The notes: generated by a model not told the origin, from the sequence alone. A stretch of 64,000 nt of DNA from Adiantum capillus-veneris (GCA_014529385.2 CM043947.1:118957273-119021272), one strand, 5' to 3'. Positions 1 to 12,632 are shown, counted from the stretch's first letter. A program made the numbers and translations.

Positions 1-660
1 CTTGAAGCCGTAAACCTCCTGTGGAGGATCTCGTTTGGAGATGGCATAAACTGAGTTTTTGAAATATTACTCTAATTACAAAGGAGGTCTTGTCCAATTA
101 TTGCCAGGCGTTCTACATTGATCGATAACCCAGAAATACATAGGTATTTGCATCAAATATGGTCATTGACACTAGTGGTTTTTTGAGAGAGCTCGATGAG
201 TATTGGGATACACATACATATACATTCAGAGGTTATCTTACTTGAAATCTTAACTTAATAGTCAATCCTAAAGGTAAGCTATAAACTAGGTCTACAGGTG
301 TGACATGGATGACAACTGGATCCAGTGTCGACACCTGCAAAATGCACAAACATAGCCAGTTCTAACTGAATGTTTTTGTATGGATGCAGGTAACAGCTGG
401 ATCCTTCTCCATGTAGTTGTAGTGGAAGCTCATCCTAAATGGTGGACACACAGAGATACAACATTAAGATATCAATTTGTAATGATCAGAGATAAAACTC
501 TTGAATTAAATAACTGTATTATCCATTAGATAAAGAATGTTGTATTGCCATATATGAAATGTTAATTGAGTTTTATGACATTTTGTTTTAAATTATTTTT
601 ATTTAATATATTATTTTATATAATTGTCTAAGTATGGTTCAATTATGAAGGGATTTTTCA
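1..660. repeat. Dispersed repeat R1, copy A
   Basis: This stretch returns almost base for base at 3,744-4,405, in the same orientation and about 3.74 kb downstream. It opens with a short palindrome-like core (CCTCCTGTGGAGGATCTC near 17-33) and ends in an AT-rich tract before 'ATACTTAAACACAC'. No reading frame in it looks coding. Both copies have the same ends, so this is probably a repeat family rather than one local duplication. The family is not identified. Confidence 0.85.
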
Positions 661-881
661 TACTTAAACACACTCTTTTTCCCTACTAGTCTGTGGTTGG
701 ACTAGTGCCATACTTAACAATTGGAATTAGATAATATATTAAATAATAATTTAGCTACTCCAATGTATCCTGACTTCAATCAAACGGTTTCTGTCAGGAT
801 ATGGGTATTCATACCCTAAGAATTGGATTGGCGGCTCTCTTGTATAAATATTCCCTAGGAATTGGAGCACTTAATGTCTAT
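661..881. other. Non-coding gap, nothing recognised
   Basis: AT-rich sequence without a credible reading frame or structure. It carries a small inverted repeat around 'CTAGTCTGTGGTTGGACTAG' at 686-705. Confidence 0.5.
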
Positions 882-1035
882 TATTAATAGCTTGACTCAC
901 CTAATTCAAAGGGATGGGTTGGGGCTCTTTAGCTCCTTAATTGGTCAAGTTGATATAAATTATATTATTACTAGCTTGATCCACCCAATCCAAAGGGATG
1001 GGTCGGGGCTCTCAACTCCTAAATGGATCAGATAC
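882..1035. repeat. Imperfect 84 bp tandem duplication
   Basis: The segment with 'AAAGGGATGGG' near 908 recurs near 992 with the surrounding text (TAGCTTGA..CACC..AATCCAAAGGGATGGG..GGGGCTCT), giving a period of about 84 bp. The copies are clearly diverged. Confidence 0.75.
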
Positions 1036-1223
1036 CTACATGCTTACATATAATCCATATACTGTAATCATTATCCACCCTTCAGCAGGTGTGGCATTTC
1101 AAATGGTTTTTATCTTGCAGGATTGGAATATGGTATAGTAACCACGATGACGACATAGTTCACAAAATTGAGGTGACACATCAACCAAAAGCATGAGATG
1201 ACAGGTAAGTAGGTTTCATAGTA

Positions 1224-1440
1224 CCATACTCTCCTCCTTGGAGGACCCCTTTTATCAAACAACAATTGGGTATTATTACATCTAAACCATTCTCAACACA
1301 TTATAGATGGGTATTCACACATCTAAACCATACTCTCCTCCATGGAGGACCCCTTTATCATACAACAATTGGGTATTGTTACATCCACACCCTGTTCAAC
1401 ACGTTACTAATGGGTATGCACACATCTAACCCCTTTTTAA
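1224..1440. repeat. Imperfect 104 bp tandem duplication
   Basis: 'CCATACTCTCCTCC' occurs at 1,224 and 1,328, each time followed by TGGAGGACCCC and 'CAACAATTGGGTATT'. The period is 104 bp, and a partial third unit ends near 1,440. Not coding. Confidence 0.8.
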
Positions 1441-1477
1441 CACAGTATAAGTGAATGAGCTATAACGTGATTTGGAT

Positions 1478-1565
1478 TGGTCCACTTGGTGGACCATCCT
1501 CCACCAAGTGGATCTCTCCTGTGGGATGGGGGAGGGCCACACACACACACACACACACACACACT
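1478..1565. repeat. Short inverted repeat next to an (AC)n tract
   Basis: TCCACTTGGTGGA at 1,479-1,491 and TCCACCAAGTGGA shortly after can fold into a hairpin. About 45 bp further on a perfect (AC) tract runs to about 1,564. The same hairpin-plus-microsatellite arrangement, on the opposite strand, ends the repeat at 27.64-27.70 kb, so this may be a conserved element terminus. Confidence 0.6.
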
Positions 1566-2736
1566 TATCTAGTTGATAATTCTTGGACTAAACCTTGGCC
1601 GACTGGTTCCTTCTTTGGTAATCTCATTCTGGCTATCTCCTGTGTCATAACCTAAGGCTCTTATCCGCTTGCATGTTCAAAATTTTAAAAGCACCTAGCT
1701 TTCTGGCTCACCTACCTATTCTACTCATAATTAACCCCATCTTTTTTGCTGACCTGGCTCCTCATGCCATTCATTTAAAAAATTACCCTTTCGCGCTGTA
1801 TGCCTCCTCTACCTCTCTCAGCTCACATCAAACTGGTTAGGGGTTTGCCTAGTACTCGCAAGACGTGGGCTGGATCATAAATTCATCGTTACGCTTTTTT
1901 TCCCCAGAGTGTTACACACACACACACACACAAAATAGCGTGTGTATGTCTCTTTGCTGTACCCTGCTGCCTTGCTTGCATGGACAAGTCCCCGCATGCC
2001 ATGATGGTGTCGTGTGCGCCCCTTTCTTGCTCTCTCTCTCACACACGCACACACTCACACACACATACACTGCAAGGGCGGCCCCTCTCTTGGATTGTAG
2101 ATTGGCGGATTCGCTCGGTGACGCACTAGCAATATAAGATCTGCTCCCTTTCTGGTTTTCGACCACCACTTATGCAGGTAATTAATAGTATGAAAACTAT
2201 TGATCTAAACTTGGTCGAGGCACCACCGCTATATTTCTCGGATGTTATATACACATGTACACTTCAGATTGTTGCAGCACGGATCTGGCCTGAATGGTAT
2301 ACTGCACGTCTTCTATATTGTTCACATTCTATTGACAAGCCATGGGGGCTAGGGTCCGAATGCTACTTAGACACTCAACTATCTGGAAAAATATATGGTA
2401 CAACTTGCTGGCTGGCGCATTCAACACACCATGCAGAAGAATATGTCTTAGGTAGGTGTATTTCACCTACTTAAAAATGCTATGCTAAATTTCACTGTGA
2501 TCACTTGTTAATCTGTGATTAAGATAGCATAATAATCAGATTTGAATTTAGATATAGCACACATTTTGTACATAGAAATCTTCCTTTTTTTTGCATAATG
2601 CGCATGTTTTGGAATGCCTATTTAAACATTTTGTAAAGTAGCCTTTATGTTTCAATGCATTGAAAAAGCTAATGTTTAAAGACTTTCTCTTTCAAACACC
2701 AAAAGTGATTGAGTATATTCCATGAATGGTAATCCG
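1566..2736. other. Non-coding gap with CA-rich tracts
   Basis: It holds short CA repeats at about 1,914-1,932 and 2,038-2,070. The reading frames of up to 100 codons here are low complexity or unremarkable. No gene is supported. Confidence 0.5.
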
Positions 2737-2840
2737 TAAACCTCCAGTGGAGGATCTCACTAGGAGATGGCACAAACTGGAATTTTTGAAAATGTGTTCA
2801 ATTTACAAACAAGACGCTGCCCGATTTTCTGGCCATACAA
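2737..2840. repeat. Diverged short copy of the R1 head
   Basis: 'CGTAAACCTCC.GTGGAGGATCTCA', then 'GAGATGGCACAAACTG' and an 'ACAAAC' / 'GCTGCCCGATTTT' segment, match the first 110 bases of R1 with many changes. Only the head of the family is present. Confidence 0.65.
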
Positions 2841-3167
2841 GTAAAGTTAACCTTTGCAAATTGTTGTCCCTTTTATTCAAGCTGGTAGTGACATTATGAC
2901 TCCTAGCAAGATCGAAGAAATCTTGCCTCAATCAGTAGATACCGTTTTTAATGATTGTATGCAGGCACTAAGTTGACAATTGTGGCTAAAGACAAAGAAC
3001 TAAGGAAATTTTCCTACATGAAACCCAATGATGAGTTGAAAAAAACATTGAATTCTTCTACTTAGAATAAAACATTGAAGTCTTCTGCTTTGTATGGTAA
3101 GGTAACTTGGGAGCTTTGTATGGTAAGCTAACTTGGACTTTTATAAGGATCATAATAAGGTAACTTG

Positions 3168-3275
3168 GACCTTAATCCTCCTATGAGGGTCTCTTGGTGA
3201 GATGGTATAGTTTGTTAGAGATTTTTTGAAACTTTATTCGAAATACAAGGGAGATGCTACCAAATTTTCATAAAC
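3168..3275. repeat. Second diverged copy of the R1 head
   Basis: 'CCTCCTATGAGGGTCTC', 'GAGATGGTATAG', 'TTTTTTGAAACTTTATTC' and 'GATGCTACCAAATTTTC' line up with the R1 head. It is more diverged than the copy at 2,737. The sequence on either side is without features. Confidence 0.55.
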
Positions 3276-3743
3276 TATGAACTTGCAAGATTAACAGTTA
3301 ATATGACATAGGTCCGGATAACATGGGAGTAGACATTGACGGCAAACTATTTTAGGAGACTGCTCAAATTGGGTATAATTGACATATTGATATTTCATTT
3401 ATTGCATTATGTTTTGACAAGCTTCTAAATTGATGAGTAATGTAGATGATGACTTACTCATCAAAGAAAACCTTGAGAATACCGTGTTTTTAAAGCTACT
3501 ATCCAAGGTAAGGGATAGTAATATCTTTGCGGATGGACATAGTCTTACAGGGTGTTTATGATAATACAGGTGTTTGTTATTCTTGGGAACGGTTATCATT
3601 GCATATAAACATATAAAGAATTGAGGATATGTTTTTTGGAATCCTTTTTGAGATACAAACAGGATGTTAGTCTCTAATATGTTTTGAGGATGCTACCATA
3701 TTTTAGAGCTAGTAACATGGGAACATGGGATGTGTTTTAGTTC

Positions 3744-4405
3744 TTGAAGCCGTAAACCTCCTGTGGAGGATCTCATTGGAAGATGGCATAAACTGAGTTT
3801 TTTGAAATATTACTCCAATTACAAAGAAGGTGCTGTCCAATTTTTTCCAGGCGTTCTACATTGATCGACAACCCAGAAATACATAGGTATTTGCATCAAA
3901 TATGGTAATCGACACTAGTGGTGTTTTGAGAGAGCTCGAAGAGTATTGGGGTACACATACATATACATTTAGAGGTTATCTTACTTGAAATCTTAACTTA
4001 ATAGTCAATCCTAATGGTAAGTTGTAAACTAGGTCTACATGTGTGACATGCATGACAACTGGATCCAGTGTCGACACCTACAAAACGCACAAACATAGCC
4101 AGTTCTAACCGAATGTTTTTGTATGGATGCAGGTAACAGCTGGATCCTTCTCCATGTAGATGTAGTGGAATCTCATCCAAAAGCGTGAACATACAGAGAC
4201 AAAACATTAAGATATCAATTTGTAATGATCAGAGATCAAATTTTTGATCTAAATAACTGTATTATCCATTAGATAAAGAATGTTGTATTGCCGTATATGA
4301 AATGTTAATTGAGTTTTATGACATTTTGTTTTAAAATATTGTTATTTAATATATTATTTAATACAATTGTCTAAGTATGGTTCAATTATAAAGGGATTTT
4401 TCATA
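3744..4405. repeat. Dispersed repeat R1, copy B
   Basis: Direct copy of 1-660 with scattered substitutions. The difference that matters is at its 3' end: copy A reads 'AAACACACTC', while copy B runs into about 17 AC dinucleotides (4,409-4,441). No coding potential. Confidence 0.85.
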
Positions 4406-4406
4406 C

Positions 4407-4408
4407 TT

Positions 4409-4442
<34 letters not shown>
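4407..4442. repeat. (AC)n microsatellite at the end of R1 copy B
   Basis: An uninterrupted CA/AC run. It occupies the position where copy A has only about three repeats. Confidence 0.9.
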
Positions 4443-4804
4443 CCACGAGTTGAATTCAAAGCAGGCAACAAAACTTTCCTCTCAACCTGGGCCGGAAGGG
4501 CTCCAAGATCAGAAAGGGCAACAAGACCAACACTGGCAAGGTCCTGAACAAGGCTCTTGGCAAGGTTGTCTTAGCAAGAAATATCGGCAAGGAAAATTGA
4601 GCACAGGATTTGTAATAGCTCTTTTAAACTTGGGGTTTTCCATCACAAATAAGTCTATGAGACGGTATACATGGATGTCACAAAATAGGTACACATAATT
4701 TCTTCATTTTCATTTTTCAATGGCTGGTTGTTACCGTGGGGCAAGGCCCTAAGTAAGAATCCTAGAGGATTCCAATTGAGATGCCATAATTAGAAGCAAA
4801 GCTT

Positions 4805-5121
4805 CCTATTTTTGGACTCTTGCATAAAGCTTCCATTGCTATAGATATGCTATGAGCATACAAACTTGGGGGAATTTTGCAACGGGCTTGAATGGTAGTT
4901 CGCCAAGTGTTCACATGGACCAAGACACGGAGCATACATGGTATATACGACAACTCTCAATCCTATTTTTGGACTCTTACATAATAGCTTCCAATGCTCT
5001 AGATATGCTATGAACATACAAACTTGGGGGAATTTTGCAACGGGCTTGAATGGTTGTTCGCCAAGAGTCGGCATGGACCAAGACACGGAGCGTACATGGT
5101 ATATACGACAACTCTCAATCT
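4805..5121. repeat. 157 bp tandem duplication
   Basis: 'CCTATTTTTGGACTCTT' starts units at 4,805 and 4,962. Both units continue through 'GATATGCTATGA', 'AACTTGGGGGAATTTTGCAA' and 'GACCAAGACACGGAGC'. They are about 90% alike by eye. The overlapping short frames on either strand are products of the duplication. Confidence 0.9.
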
Positions 5122-6199
5122 ATCAGCATACATGGCTATGAGTCATATTCAAGTCAGAGCAACAAAATCAAACTAAAATTCACTCTGGACCGAGCATGTG
5201 TTTGTGGATTTTGCGACAACTGGTCACATATGGGCGACAAGGTTAGATAATTTCAAGCTCTTATTGTTTTTTTGTGCTTTAACTTTTAATTTGAAAAAGA
5301 CCTTTTGCTCTACAAAGTAAAGTACTTTTAGGGCTAGAATGAGCAACACGGCTTCTACCCCATATCAAGCTAATGCTCATTGAATTAGGGTCAAGGGCAA
5401 TTGTAGAAAGGTTTGGGGCATTAGAAATATGTGGATATAAGTTCACATTTTATGTTTGGTAACGTTAAATTGTGATGTATATATGCTAGTACATATTGTG
5501 CAAGGTACTTATGGTATTTACTCCAACTATTGAGGCTGTCATTGTAGCCAAGGGCTCATCTCTTTACTTTTTTAATTTGCATGCATGTCGTGCCAATAAG
5601 GTGGAAGTAATTCCACCCCATCATTGTTTATAATTTTGTTAAAGGAGTAGCTAGTGGTGTGTAGTCAGGAATGGTCGATAGACATGCAAACCGTGGAGTA
5701 GAGGGCAACACCATGGCTGGGGTGGGGGCCGGCAAAGAAGGGGGAGGTAAGGAGCCTTGATGAGTACGAGACAGTTTGAAAGCATCAGCGGTGCCTCCTT
5801 CACAGCAACCACCACCACCACTAGAGCGTCAGTGCCTAGAGGAGTGTGTAGATTATCTAGCTGACACCAAACTCTTGGAGCACGCTAATCGCTCCAAAGC
5901 AGACAGAGACTCTGAAGGACTGGAACAACGTGACTTTGTACCAAAGCGATGGCGGTCCTTGTACCACCTCCTCTGCTTGGGGTCCAAGGAAGCAAGAAAT
6001 TGATCATCATCCATACCCGCATTAAATGCAAGAACACATCTTAATGATGAATGGCGAAGAAAATACGAATAAGTTATATTTTGATTCACAATTTAACTTT
6101 TACAAGTTTAGCATAGATACAAGAATGGGCAAAATTGCACGTGAATATAATATATATGACAAAAGGGAGAAGAATTGCTCAGATACAATGTCTATGGCT
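5122..6199. other. Non-coding gap before the CACTA transposase remnant
   Basis: No convincing gene. A short proline/glutamine-rich plus-strand frame at 5,776-6,003 overlaps a minus-strand frame at 5,853-6,089. Either could be distal CACTA sequence, but neither has a recognisable domain. I could not find a clear CACTA terminus here. Confidence 0.4.
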
Positions 6200-6623
6200 T
6201 TAAGAGGTTTCTCTCTCATCCTCGCATAACTCAAAATAACTCCCTATGTCTATATAGAGCTCTCCATCTAGGAAAATGTCCTTTGGTTCATTTTGTAGGT
6301 CCTCCGTATGCATCCCATAGAGAGTAGCAGTACTAGGCTCATGTGGCACCACATCAGCATCTTTCGTATCACCATCCTTTCTGATCTCCTCCACTAATGC
6401 CAAGGTGATTGGAAAATTATAGCCTTCATACATCTGTGCACTCCAAGGGGCTACCTCTATGACATACCACCAGTTTGGTGCAGACATTGTAGGATGGAAT
6501 ACCACTTGCAAGAGCCAGATAACTTAATTACATGAGTGCTTCCATAACACCAGTTGTCTAAAGTTGGATGTTAAATATTTACAAGCTTACTTGTTCACAA
6601 TGCTCGGGTAGTACGAAAGTGTC

Positions 6624-6863
6624 TCAAAGGTCAGTCCACTTTTTGGTTGAGTCCACCTCAAGGAAGCCTGACTCTTCTCTGTGCACAGTAGCATTGCGAC
6701 CCTCCATGTTTATCTTGAACCATTGCATGTCAAACAAGTCCACAAAACATCCTCTATAGTCTATCCTCAAAATTTCTTGTAGCATACCGAAGTAAGTGAG
6801 TTCCACTACCACAAGATCTGCATCAGAGGACCGTCGTCGATTAGATTGTTTGAATTTTTCCAT
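6624..6863 (-). pseudogene. DUF4216 piece of the CACTA remnant
   Basis: 'VELTYFGMLQEILRIDYRG', 'VDLFDMQWFKIN' and 'GFLEVDSTKKW' match the DUF4216 pattern (YYG.I.EI.ELDY.G....LFKC.W......G...V). DUF4216 normally follows DUF4218 in plant CACTA transposases, as here. Confidence 0.8.
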
Positions 6864-7231
6864 GTTTCCACAATCTTGTGTAAAACGCTTTTTATTGATC
6901 CAATCTACCCTGAAATGTTGACCTTTACACCATGCTACCGTGTATGACTTATACTACAATCAACAACAATTATGAGTGGCCGTTATACATTTAGAAAGCT
7001 ACGAGTCAAACATTGCAAACGTACCTTGGGGTTGCAACCCCACGAGTACTCTCATTCCTCCTCAGTCACCTGTTCGCTGCGTTTTTGTGCGCTTTTCAAT
7101 TGGTTGTGCAACCATCTTAAGCTCATGAATGTTGATAGAATCTCAAGGCCCGCTAGATAATGTATCGGTGGTCGTCTTCCCCATCTCCACTTGATTTGTG
7201 CCCTTTGTCGCTCTTGATTTGCATCCTTGTA

Positions 7232-7642
7232 CTATGAAATCCACTTTTGCATCACTAGATTGTGAAGCGTGCAAAACTGATTGATCTTAGCCTTTAGATC
7301 TTTTGTCATTTTCTTTTCAACACCAAGATTGCACATCACAATCCAAGGTATGCACTCATCATCTATGGTGCACCAAAGCATGTCTCGGGCATGATCAACT
7401 CCAGAGAGCCAGTCTCCAATGTAAGCTAGGGACTTTGAAACTAGCCAACCCTCTGCCATGCTACCCTCCGGATGTGCCTTCTGATGCACATATCCCTTGA
7501 GCATTTTCATGAAACATTCTAAAAATAACATCCATTTGGAATGCATTGTGCCTGATATTTTCACCTCATCAACTATGTGAACAAGAAGATGTGCTTGAAT
7601 GGTTAGTATGGTAGTAGGAAAGTGTTTCTTGAACATGCACAC
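7232..7642 (-). pseudogene. DUF4218 piece of the CACTA remnant
   Basis: This 136-codon frame carries 'HFPTTILTIQAHLLVHIVDE', then 'WMLFLECFMKMLKGYVHQKA' and 'HPEGSMAEGWL'. These match the DUF4218 signature (FPP..FD...HL..HL..E, then RWM.P.ERY...LK.YVRN, then PEGSIAE). The frame ends inside the domain. Confidence 0.85.
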
Positions 7643-7972
7643 AACCTCCCTAGCATTTAGTTTGGTGAATGATATGGAACCTACATCAATCTCCTTGTGG
7701 GAGATCCACCAACTTCATGAGTTCGTACATTGTGGTTATGACACTAGGGGACAAACAACCCTCAATGGCCACCAGTAAACTAAACTGCAAAACAAGTCCA
7801 CACACAAATTAAAGTCTACACAGAATATGCCACACAAAGTGCACTAAGATCTATTTCACTTCGGACATACCTGACACATTTTATACTAGTCGTGTGACTT
7901 CAAACCAGTAAGCTTCCCTGCTTTGAAACATGTTTGGAGTGAGTGCATTACGCCAGTGGGCGTATGCACGGA

Positions 7973-9292
7973 TCAAATGATCTCTTTTACTTTGTGTTCC
8001 TGGCAATCAGTCAAAATCCATGGTCCTTTAGGGAGCTTTATCAATCCATTGGGTGTTGCCTGTGGCGAGTACTGCTCCATACGATCCGCATTCCTTAGGT
8101 CAATTTTGGCTCCCAAAGTATCTTTCTTACCGATGAGATGGTCCCACAGAAGATTACCCACATTCTTGAATATGTACATTGGATCAAGCAAGTGATTGAT
8201 CATGAGTCTGGGCCAATATGGCAACTCGTACCATAGAGAGAATCTTTTTGTCCATAGGGACAGACTGTCATCATACATCTCCTTATGCTCTAACCATTCT
8301 CGAACAAAGATGCACTTGATGACCTTCATAGATTTTCTTCTTGAGTGAGGGTGCCGACGTGCATTAAGTCTAGGGTCACATGTGATGCATGCTCTGTATC
8401 GGCTTGTCTGGAGACTTGTATGTATACACATAATAATAAATCCACCTGAGAAAAACAAAGGTTTAATGTGTGAGTTTGAGTATCACCTGAGCATTCAGTT
8501 AGTCCGGATAGTCATGCATGGTCCACATCAAAATTCCTCTGATCAAGGCATTGCATCGACCTGTGTGGCGGCTCATATCCACCACTTATATGCCAATCCA
8601 GAATTGTTGTATCTCTTCCAATAGTGGTCAAAGATACACATCCATATTCTTCACTTTATACCACCCCCAACACAATTAAGCTTAGAAATAGGTGCCACTT
8701 CTTGGTCGTCAACCACGGAGGAATATTGTAGTTGACAATGACAATTGGCCATACACTGTAATATGTCAACCTCTGACCAAATGGATTTACGCCATCCATA
8801 GCCAGGCCAAGGTGCAAATTTTGAGCTTCCCTGGCAAAATCCAGCATGTGTCACATCTATATTCTTCCATGCCGCGAAATCTGTAAGGATCCGTATCACA
8901 CCGTTCAAGGATCTATTCTCCTCGTTCCATGATGCTAGAGTGTCCATGGCCTTGCATTCAAAGAAATTCTTGATGCGAGGTAGTAGATAAAAGTGTTGCA
9001 ACACCTTCTACGACACTTTTTTTCCGTGGAGATCTATTCAATATCTCTCAAGAGCGCATTTCGGACACTTCTCCATGTCCAAGTATTCCCCTTTGAAAAG
9101 AACGCAGTTGTTAGAACAAGCATGAATTAGATTGTTAACCATCCCCAAGTTTTGTAAGATCTTTCTTGATTCCTCTCTAGACTTTGGCATCACATTATTA
9201 GCTGGCAGTATGTGCTCTTTGAGCAATCTACATAGAGAAAAACCGCAAAACACTCGTGTACGTTGATGGAGCAAAAGACGTCGTGCGCACAC
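7973..9292 (-). pseudogene. Transposase_21 domain pieces of the CACTA remnant
   Basis: The first piece (9,292-9,038) has the cysteine segment typical of the domain start, ending in GEYLDMEKCPKCALERY. The second (9,004-8,651) has the 'LPRIKNFF' and 'SWNEENRSLNGV' stretches, then shifts frame into 'LGLAMDGVNPFG' and 'YNIPPW'. The third (8,458-7,973) holds 'FSLWYELPYWPRLMINHLLD' and 'MYIFKNV', matching the family pattern ELPYW..L.RH.LD.MHIEKNV. The histidine of MHIEKN is phenylalanine here. Confidence 0.85.
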
Positions 9293-10593
9293 TCACACAC
9301 ACAGACAACTCAACACACCACAAGTAGTTTTCTTAAATTCAAACCCACACACACCACCACTCAAAATCTCAATAAAAACACTACCCACAAGCTCGATTCA
9401 AACTCCAAATGCCTCGACCTACAAGCCCTTGCCTACCCACAGACACTACAAGGTGAGTCAAGTTGATCAATACTTGAAATCACACTAGATGGTGACCAAA
9501 ATATACAAGAAAAACCATCAAAAAGTCAAAAATCCAGCCACAAAAGGCCACTCTCAAACCATAGGAATGCCTTCACCAAACTCCACTCTGTTGGACTCTT
9601 TGGAGTAGCGCCAACCTTAATGGGATCGATACAGGGCCACATAGTTTTGCAGAAAGCCGCACCTTCTTCCCTCAATTCCTCGCACACACACATCCATGGA
9701 AACTTCAAAACTTCCATAGACTCTCCCAAGTGCAAAATTGAAGAGAGAAAGCTCTTATTCACTCCTCCACACACTTGAAAACAGGTCGCAAACACTACGG
9801 GACTACACTAGACCACCTGTAGGAACCTTGCTTCCTTCCCCACACAGAGAGGTGAAAGTGACAAGACTTGGCTTCCAAAATTATCCTTCAGCCTAATCAC
9901 TCACGGAAGCGTCACTAGTGTGGAAAATTGAAGCCTTTTTGCACCATTTTTGACCATTTTTTGACCCTTTTTGGCCCAGTTTTGGCCAGTTTTGACCCTC
10001 GGCGGGTATTTTTCGTCGGGAAAACCCCAAACGGACTCCAAAATTCACCAAATTCTATACGCTTGATCCTTGATACCCAAATCACGTTGTCACATCCCCA
10101 CATTCTATTTTTGACCATTTCTAGGGTGGTGCACGGATCACCGTAGATTAGGCACCGTAAATAGACAGTTACTGCATGTCCCAAACTTCTCGAGCGGGAT
10201 GAGAGTACCCATACTTGTCGCTTGCATTATTTACATTCTAGAAAGCTCAAAAAAATTCTCTAGAGCCAAAACAAGCCACCTTGAACCATATCAAAGGCCC
10301 TGATACCCTATCTGGGCATGTACATGTGTCTGACTGCTAGCACGCAAACCTACTTATTCACAATGTGTACACGTTGCTTCTTTTTTGAACTTGAAACCAC
10401 TTTGAAAAGCTCCCAAATGCATGTATTTACATCTTTTTGTACATATGACCATGCATATAAACGCTAATTTGTACACGCCACAAGCGGTCTATCAACGTAA
10501 TTTGGTACATTATACATTTAGTGAAACATTGAAGTAGACACATTGTAATAGATCATCTGAAAAGTGTTGTGACGCTAGTGCCACTTTATCTGT
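9293..10593. other. Non-coding gap
   Basis: CA-rich from 9,285 to 9,380. Between about 9,930 and 10,030 there is a run of 'TTTTTGACC' and 'GGCCAGTTTTG' repeats (imperfect 10-12 bp units). The short frames here have no family resemblance. Confidence 0.45.
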
Positions 10594-11935
10594 AAGTAGG
10601 GTCTATTATGGTCTTTGAAAAGTTTGATGGGTTTACATGGTTTGGAGATAGGGTCCCTAATTGCTTTTGGCTTGGTTCTCTTTTGCCTACTATGTATAGT
10701 CATAAGCTTATCCTAAATCTGTTGTAACTTAAATATGTCCCGAGTGATGCTCATCCGAGCTGTCTATCTGTAACCCTGTTTATAAGAAAGAATTAGAAAC
10801 ACTTGGTTAATATCCTATGTTAGAGCCCTATCTTTTGCCCCACTTTATAAGTACTTGTGAGTATACAAACATATCCTTTTATGAGTCCACCACATGTACA
10901 TACTATGGTATATACACCCAAGTGCTTATTATCATCTTGAAAATCAACCAAAGTGTTACTTACTTGTGATAATTTCTTTACATTATAGAAATACTTCCTA
11001 AATTGTGAAAATTTTGGCAGCATCTCCTTTGTAACATCACTCTTTTTTAAAAAAAAACGAGAAGTAATCATTGAATCTTTACCCTCATAGGAGGTTGTCA
11101 TACCCAAGAAGCCATATCTTTACCAATACCAACATTCATGCTTACCAAGTATCAGAGATCGTATGGTTTTACCTTTTTTCAGAGGAAAGTACTTTTTAAA
11201 AAAAGATCATATTTTATTTATTCTATCAATTTAAGTGCTTGATCATAACATATACAAAAATTATGTAAGCATTCAAACCACATGTAACCCGGTACCTGAA
11301 CAATATTTGTCATCATTATTTGTGTACTTGTTATCATGCTTATTACCCAAGATTTTGCAACTCTGCTACTGCATAGACTTCCAAATGATATTTTTACGAT
11401 TGGTATTAGCTTTAAGATGATGATCATTACTATGCTTTAACATTGTTGACAGCTATGTTATATGTTAATGATATACTATGAATATGATTGTATGCATATT
11501 TACCAATGTATGTGTGTATATGCTATTGTGTTACTTGTTTGCGATCCTTCTCCATGTGTTGTGCGGACCTTTGTGTGTATACCTGTGTGTATGTGCATGC
11601 GTGTGTGTATGGGATCCACAAGACTGTCATACGTTTTAAAAAACGTTATAAGTATGCATGTGTATGTGCTTATGTGCATATGGTTTTATTGCCTTACTAA
11701 TCCTTTATGTCATTATGGCAACATATATGTTACATAGACTACTTGATACATATGTACGTGTGTGAATGAAAATATAACTGCTACCCGATATCTGTTCTTT
11801 TTTGGCTACATGCATGCGCACTTTAATCTTGGGATTTTAATGATGGTGACATACACGATACATAGCCCATTTAATACCTCATGGATATGATTGTGTGTGT
11901 AAATGGGTGTGTAATCATGTAATGTACCCATCATT
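10594..11935. repeat. Dispersed repeat R2, copy A
   Basis: 'GTAAGTAGGGTCTATTA' opens a 1.3 kb segment that recurs as a direct copy at 31,352-32,745. The copies differ by substitutions, small indels and the length of a TG tract near the 3' end: about 5 repeats here at 11,892, about 49 in copy B. It contains no long reading frame. It may be a non-autonomous element or an internal piece of a larger one. Confidence 0.85.
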
Positions 11936-12410
11936 TTTCAATAAAATTATTTCATTTTCCTTGCAAATATTTAAGGTTTGCAAAGCATTCCTACGGAACG
12001 ATCATATCTCAAATAGAACTCTTGATTATGATCTTTATTTGCTTGGAAACAATAGGTTGATATGAAAATCTTAATCTTCAAGTCTATTTCTAAAGATAAG
12101 AGTTGACCCTTAAGAAAGAAAGAGTATTTCTAAGAAAAAGAGAGGAAAGGAAGATTATTTTAGGAAAAGAAAGAGTAGAATGACTATTTTTAGGAAAGGA
12201 GGAGTATTTTTAGAAAAGAAAGAGGAGTGAGTCAAGTTTAGAGTTCTTGTCTTGGAAGCCAAGCTTATTCTAAAATTAGAGAATTGAAATCGCGTATCAG
12301 AATGCTTCATGAAGAAAAAAGTTTTTTTAAATATATATACAGCCGCAAACGTGCACGAACTTATCTTTTTGCTTTGTGCTATTCCTAGCTTATGCTTTTG
12401 GCTCTTGAGA
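11936..12410. other. Non-coding gap with a purine-rich tract
   Basis: From about 12,105 to 12,240 the plus strand is almost entirely A and G (AAGAAAGAAAGAG-like units, 'TTTTAGGAAA' recurring). No gene is visible. Confidence 0.5.
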
Positions 12411-12416
12411 GCCTAG

Positions 12417-12426
12417 TATATAAAGG
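12417..12426 (+). promoter_or_regulatory. TATA box
   Basis: TATATAAAGG at 12,417-12,426 is a good plant TATA box. A CT/CA-rich leader starts about 30 bp downstream, and the first ATG in plausible context is at 12,633. Confidence 0.6.
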
Positions 12427-12632
12427 AACCTCTTCTCTCACTTTCAACACACACACACATAGACGTTCTCAGAAGCGAAAGATCTCTTGCCATAACACTG
12501 GAGTTACCTTCTCTCCCTCAACCTCTCACCCTCAACCCATCTCCACCTCCAACTCCCTCTCTACCATGATCGTGTTACCCATTGGATTCTTGAGTCCTCT
12601 TTCTCTCTTTCCTCTTTCTCTTTCATGATACA

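Larger units (their letters stand above)
6200..9292 (-). pseudogene. CACTA (En/Spm) transposase, decayed
   Basis: The minus strand carries, in the right order, pieces of a plant TNP2-type transposase: Transposase_21 (9,292 to about 7,973), DUF4218 (7,642-7,232) and DUF4216 (6,863-6,624), followed by a C-terminal piece at 6,511-6,200. In intact elements this protein binds and cuts the CACTA ends during cut-and-paste transposition in the nucleus. Here it is broken into at least six frames by stops and indels. One frameshift is visible near 8,800, where homology jumps from the 8,651-9,004 frame to the 8,656-8,847 frame. The protein must be inactive. The family call rests on remembered domain patterns and is firm. 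The element's termini were not found. Confidence 0.85.

Noticed and set aside
4450-4698. 82-codon Gln-rich frame
   Set aside because: No domain. A second frame over the same bases looks as plausible (KIRKGNKTNTGKVL), and neither continues.
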